Both the position numbers and the translations under genes were made by a program. From NCBI GenBank assembly GCA_025351125.1, contig JANXWN010000196.1, positions 1 through 5,150 of the forward strand: a stretch of 5,150 nucleotides of DNA. Direction: 5' to 3'. Origin of the DNA: Caulobacteraceae bacterium. GTDB lineage: Bacteria > Pseudomonadota > Alphaproteobacteria > Caulobacterales > Caulobacteraceae. A model generated the notes under the pieces. The model ran no database searches, had not been told where the DNA came from, and saw nothing but the letters and a program-made list of their open reading frames with translations. The stretch's first letter is position 1, and the number at the start of each line of letters is the position of its first letter. Positions 4,475 to 5,150 of the stretch are shown here, one piece after another.

Positions 4475-5150
4475 TTAAGCGGCCAACATGCCCTCAAGTC
4501 GATCCCGAATAATCGCCGTCGCTTCACGCATGATCCGATCAATCAGGTCCTTGCAGGTGGGGATATCATGGATAAGTCCGGCGACCATGCCGCATGACCA
4601 GGCGCCCAGCTCCATCTCGCCCTGCTGCATGATGCGCGGGTAGATACCGGCCACTTCGGGGGCGATGTCGGCAAAAGTGATGGCGGCCCCTAAGGTGCGT
4701 TCCTTGTCCAACAGCCGCTCGACACCGGCGTTGGTCAGCACGCGTTCGGTATTGCGCAAAGGCCGCATGACCAGACGGGTGTCCAGTTCGCTGGCGGCGA
4801 CGATGGCTTGTTTGACGTTGTCGTGGATCGGCGCCTCTTGGGTCGCCATAAAGCGCGTGCCCATATTCATACCCTCCGCTCCCATCGCCAAAGCGGCCAC
4901 CAGCGAGCGCGCGTCGGCCATGCCGCCGGAGGCGACGAACGGCACTTTCAGCGTTTCCTGCGCGCGGGGCAGCAAGATCATGTTGGGAACGTCGTCTTCG
5001 CCCGGATGCCCGCCGCATTCGAAACCGTCGACGCTCATGGCGTCGCAACCGATGGATTCGGCCTTGAGGGCGTGGCGGACCGAGGTGCATTTGTGGATCA
5101 CCTTGATGCCGGCCTCATGCAAGGCGGGAAGCCATTTTTGCGGATTGTTG
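4475..5150 (-). CDS. Nitronate monooxygenase / 2-nitropropane dioxygenase-like flavoprotein (5' end outside window)
   Basis: An FMN-dependent TIM-barrel oxidoreductase of the NMO/NPD family. Members oxidise alkyl nitronates, and related ones act as flavin-dependent NAD(P)H oxidoreductases. The frame is open to the right edge, so 224 C-terminal residues are visible; the family is normally about 310-350, so some 100 N-terminal residues are missing. Recognisable motifs, numbered from the first visible residue, are VDGFECGGHPGE (40-51, FMN/substrate region with H48), VPFVASGGMADAR (69-81) and ALAMGAEGMNMGTRFMAT (86-103), the FMN phosphate-binding end of the barrel. Such residues are shared by true NMOs and by uncharacterised relatives, so the exact reaction is open. 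It lies 98 bp upstream of the Rieske gene on the same strand and may share its transcript. The TTG at 5122 is an internal codon, not a start. Confidence 0.88.
   Translation of the reverse strand, partial: NNPQKWLPALHEAGIKVIHKCTSVRHALKAESIGCDAMSVDGFECGGHPGEDDVPNMILLPRAQETLKVPFVASGGMADARSLVAALAMGAEGMNMGTRFMATQEAPIHDNVKQAIVAASELDTRLVMRPLRNTERVLTNAGVERLLDKERTLGAAITFADIAPEVAGIYPRIMQQGEMELGAWSCGMVAGLIHDIPTCKDLIDRIMREATAIIRDRLEGMLAA

Overview
This is a GC-rich, gene-dense chromosomal window that most likely comes from an alphaproteobacterium, perhaps near the Rhodospirillales. The inference rests on the HisG core, which resembles the HisZ-dependent enzyme of rhizobia-type alphaproteobacteria, on the hisZ-hisG order, and on paired PaaI-type thioesterases. 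Nothing in the window looks like a mobile element, phage, CRISPR array, tRNA or rRNA.

Left part (1-1525, + strand): the C-terminal half of hisZ, whose start lies outside the window, is joined by an ATGA overlap to a complete hisG. Together they encode the first, regulated step of histidine biosynthesis. HisG carries about 80 residues more than the compact HisZ-dependent enzymes.

Middle (1526-1748, + strand): this non-coding stretch is the least explained part. A sigma70-like promoter (TTGAGC, 17 bp, TAAAAT) straddles the hisG stop codon. After it come several consecutive hairpins, some mutually exclusive, and then a very strong intrinsic terminator with a 14-bp stem and five Ts. This could be a small RNA of about 185 nt, a structured hisG 3' UTR, or a conditional leader for the next genes.

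Thioesterase pair (1749-2605, + strand): two small hotdog-fold, PaaI-like proteins overlap by GTGA. The first has lost the His of the HGG motif but keeps the Asp; the second keeps the His but has Glu at the Asp position. They may work as a hetero-oligomer. The first gene has no Shine-Dalgarno and a possible promoter placed for a leaderless transcript.

Right part (2624-5150, - strand): three redox enzymes face the other way, read from right to left. They are a nitronate monooxygenase/2-nitropropane dioxygenase-like flavoprotein (5' end outside the window), a Rieske non-haem iron oxygenase of the KshA/DAF-36/Neverland sterol-oxygenase type, and an FMN nitroreductase only 4 nt after the Rieske gene. 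Context suggests an oxidative catabolic or modification module, perhaps acting on a steroid-like or other cyclic substrate with CoA-ester intermediates. The substrate cannot be read from the sequence. The two transcription units converge with only 18 bp between stop codons.
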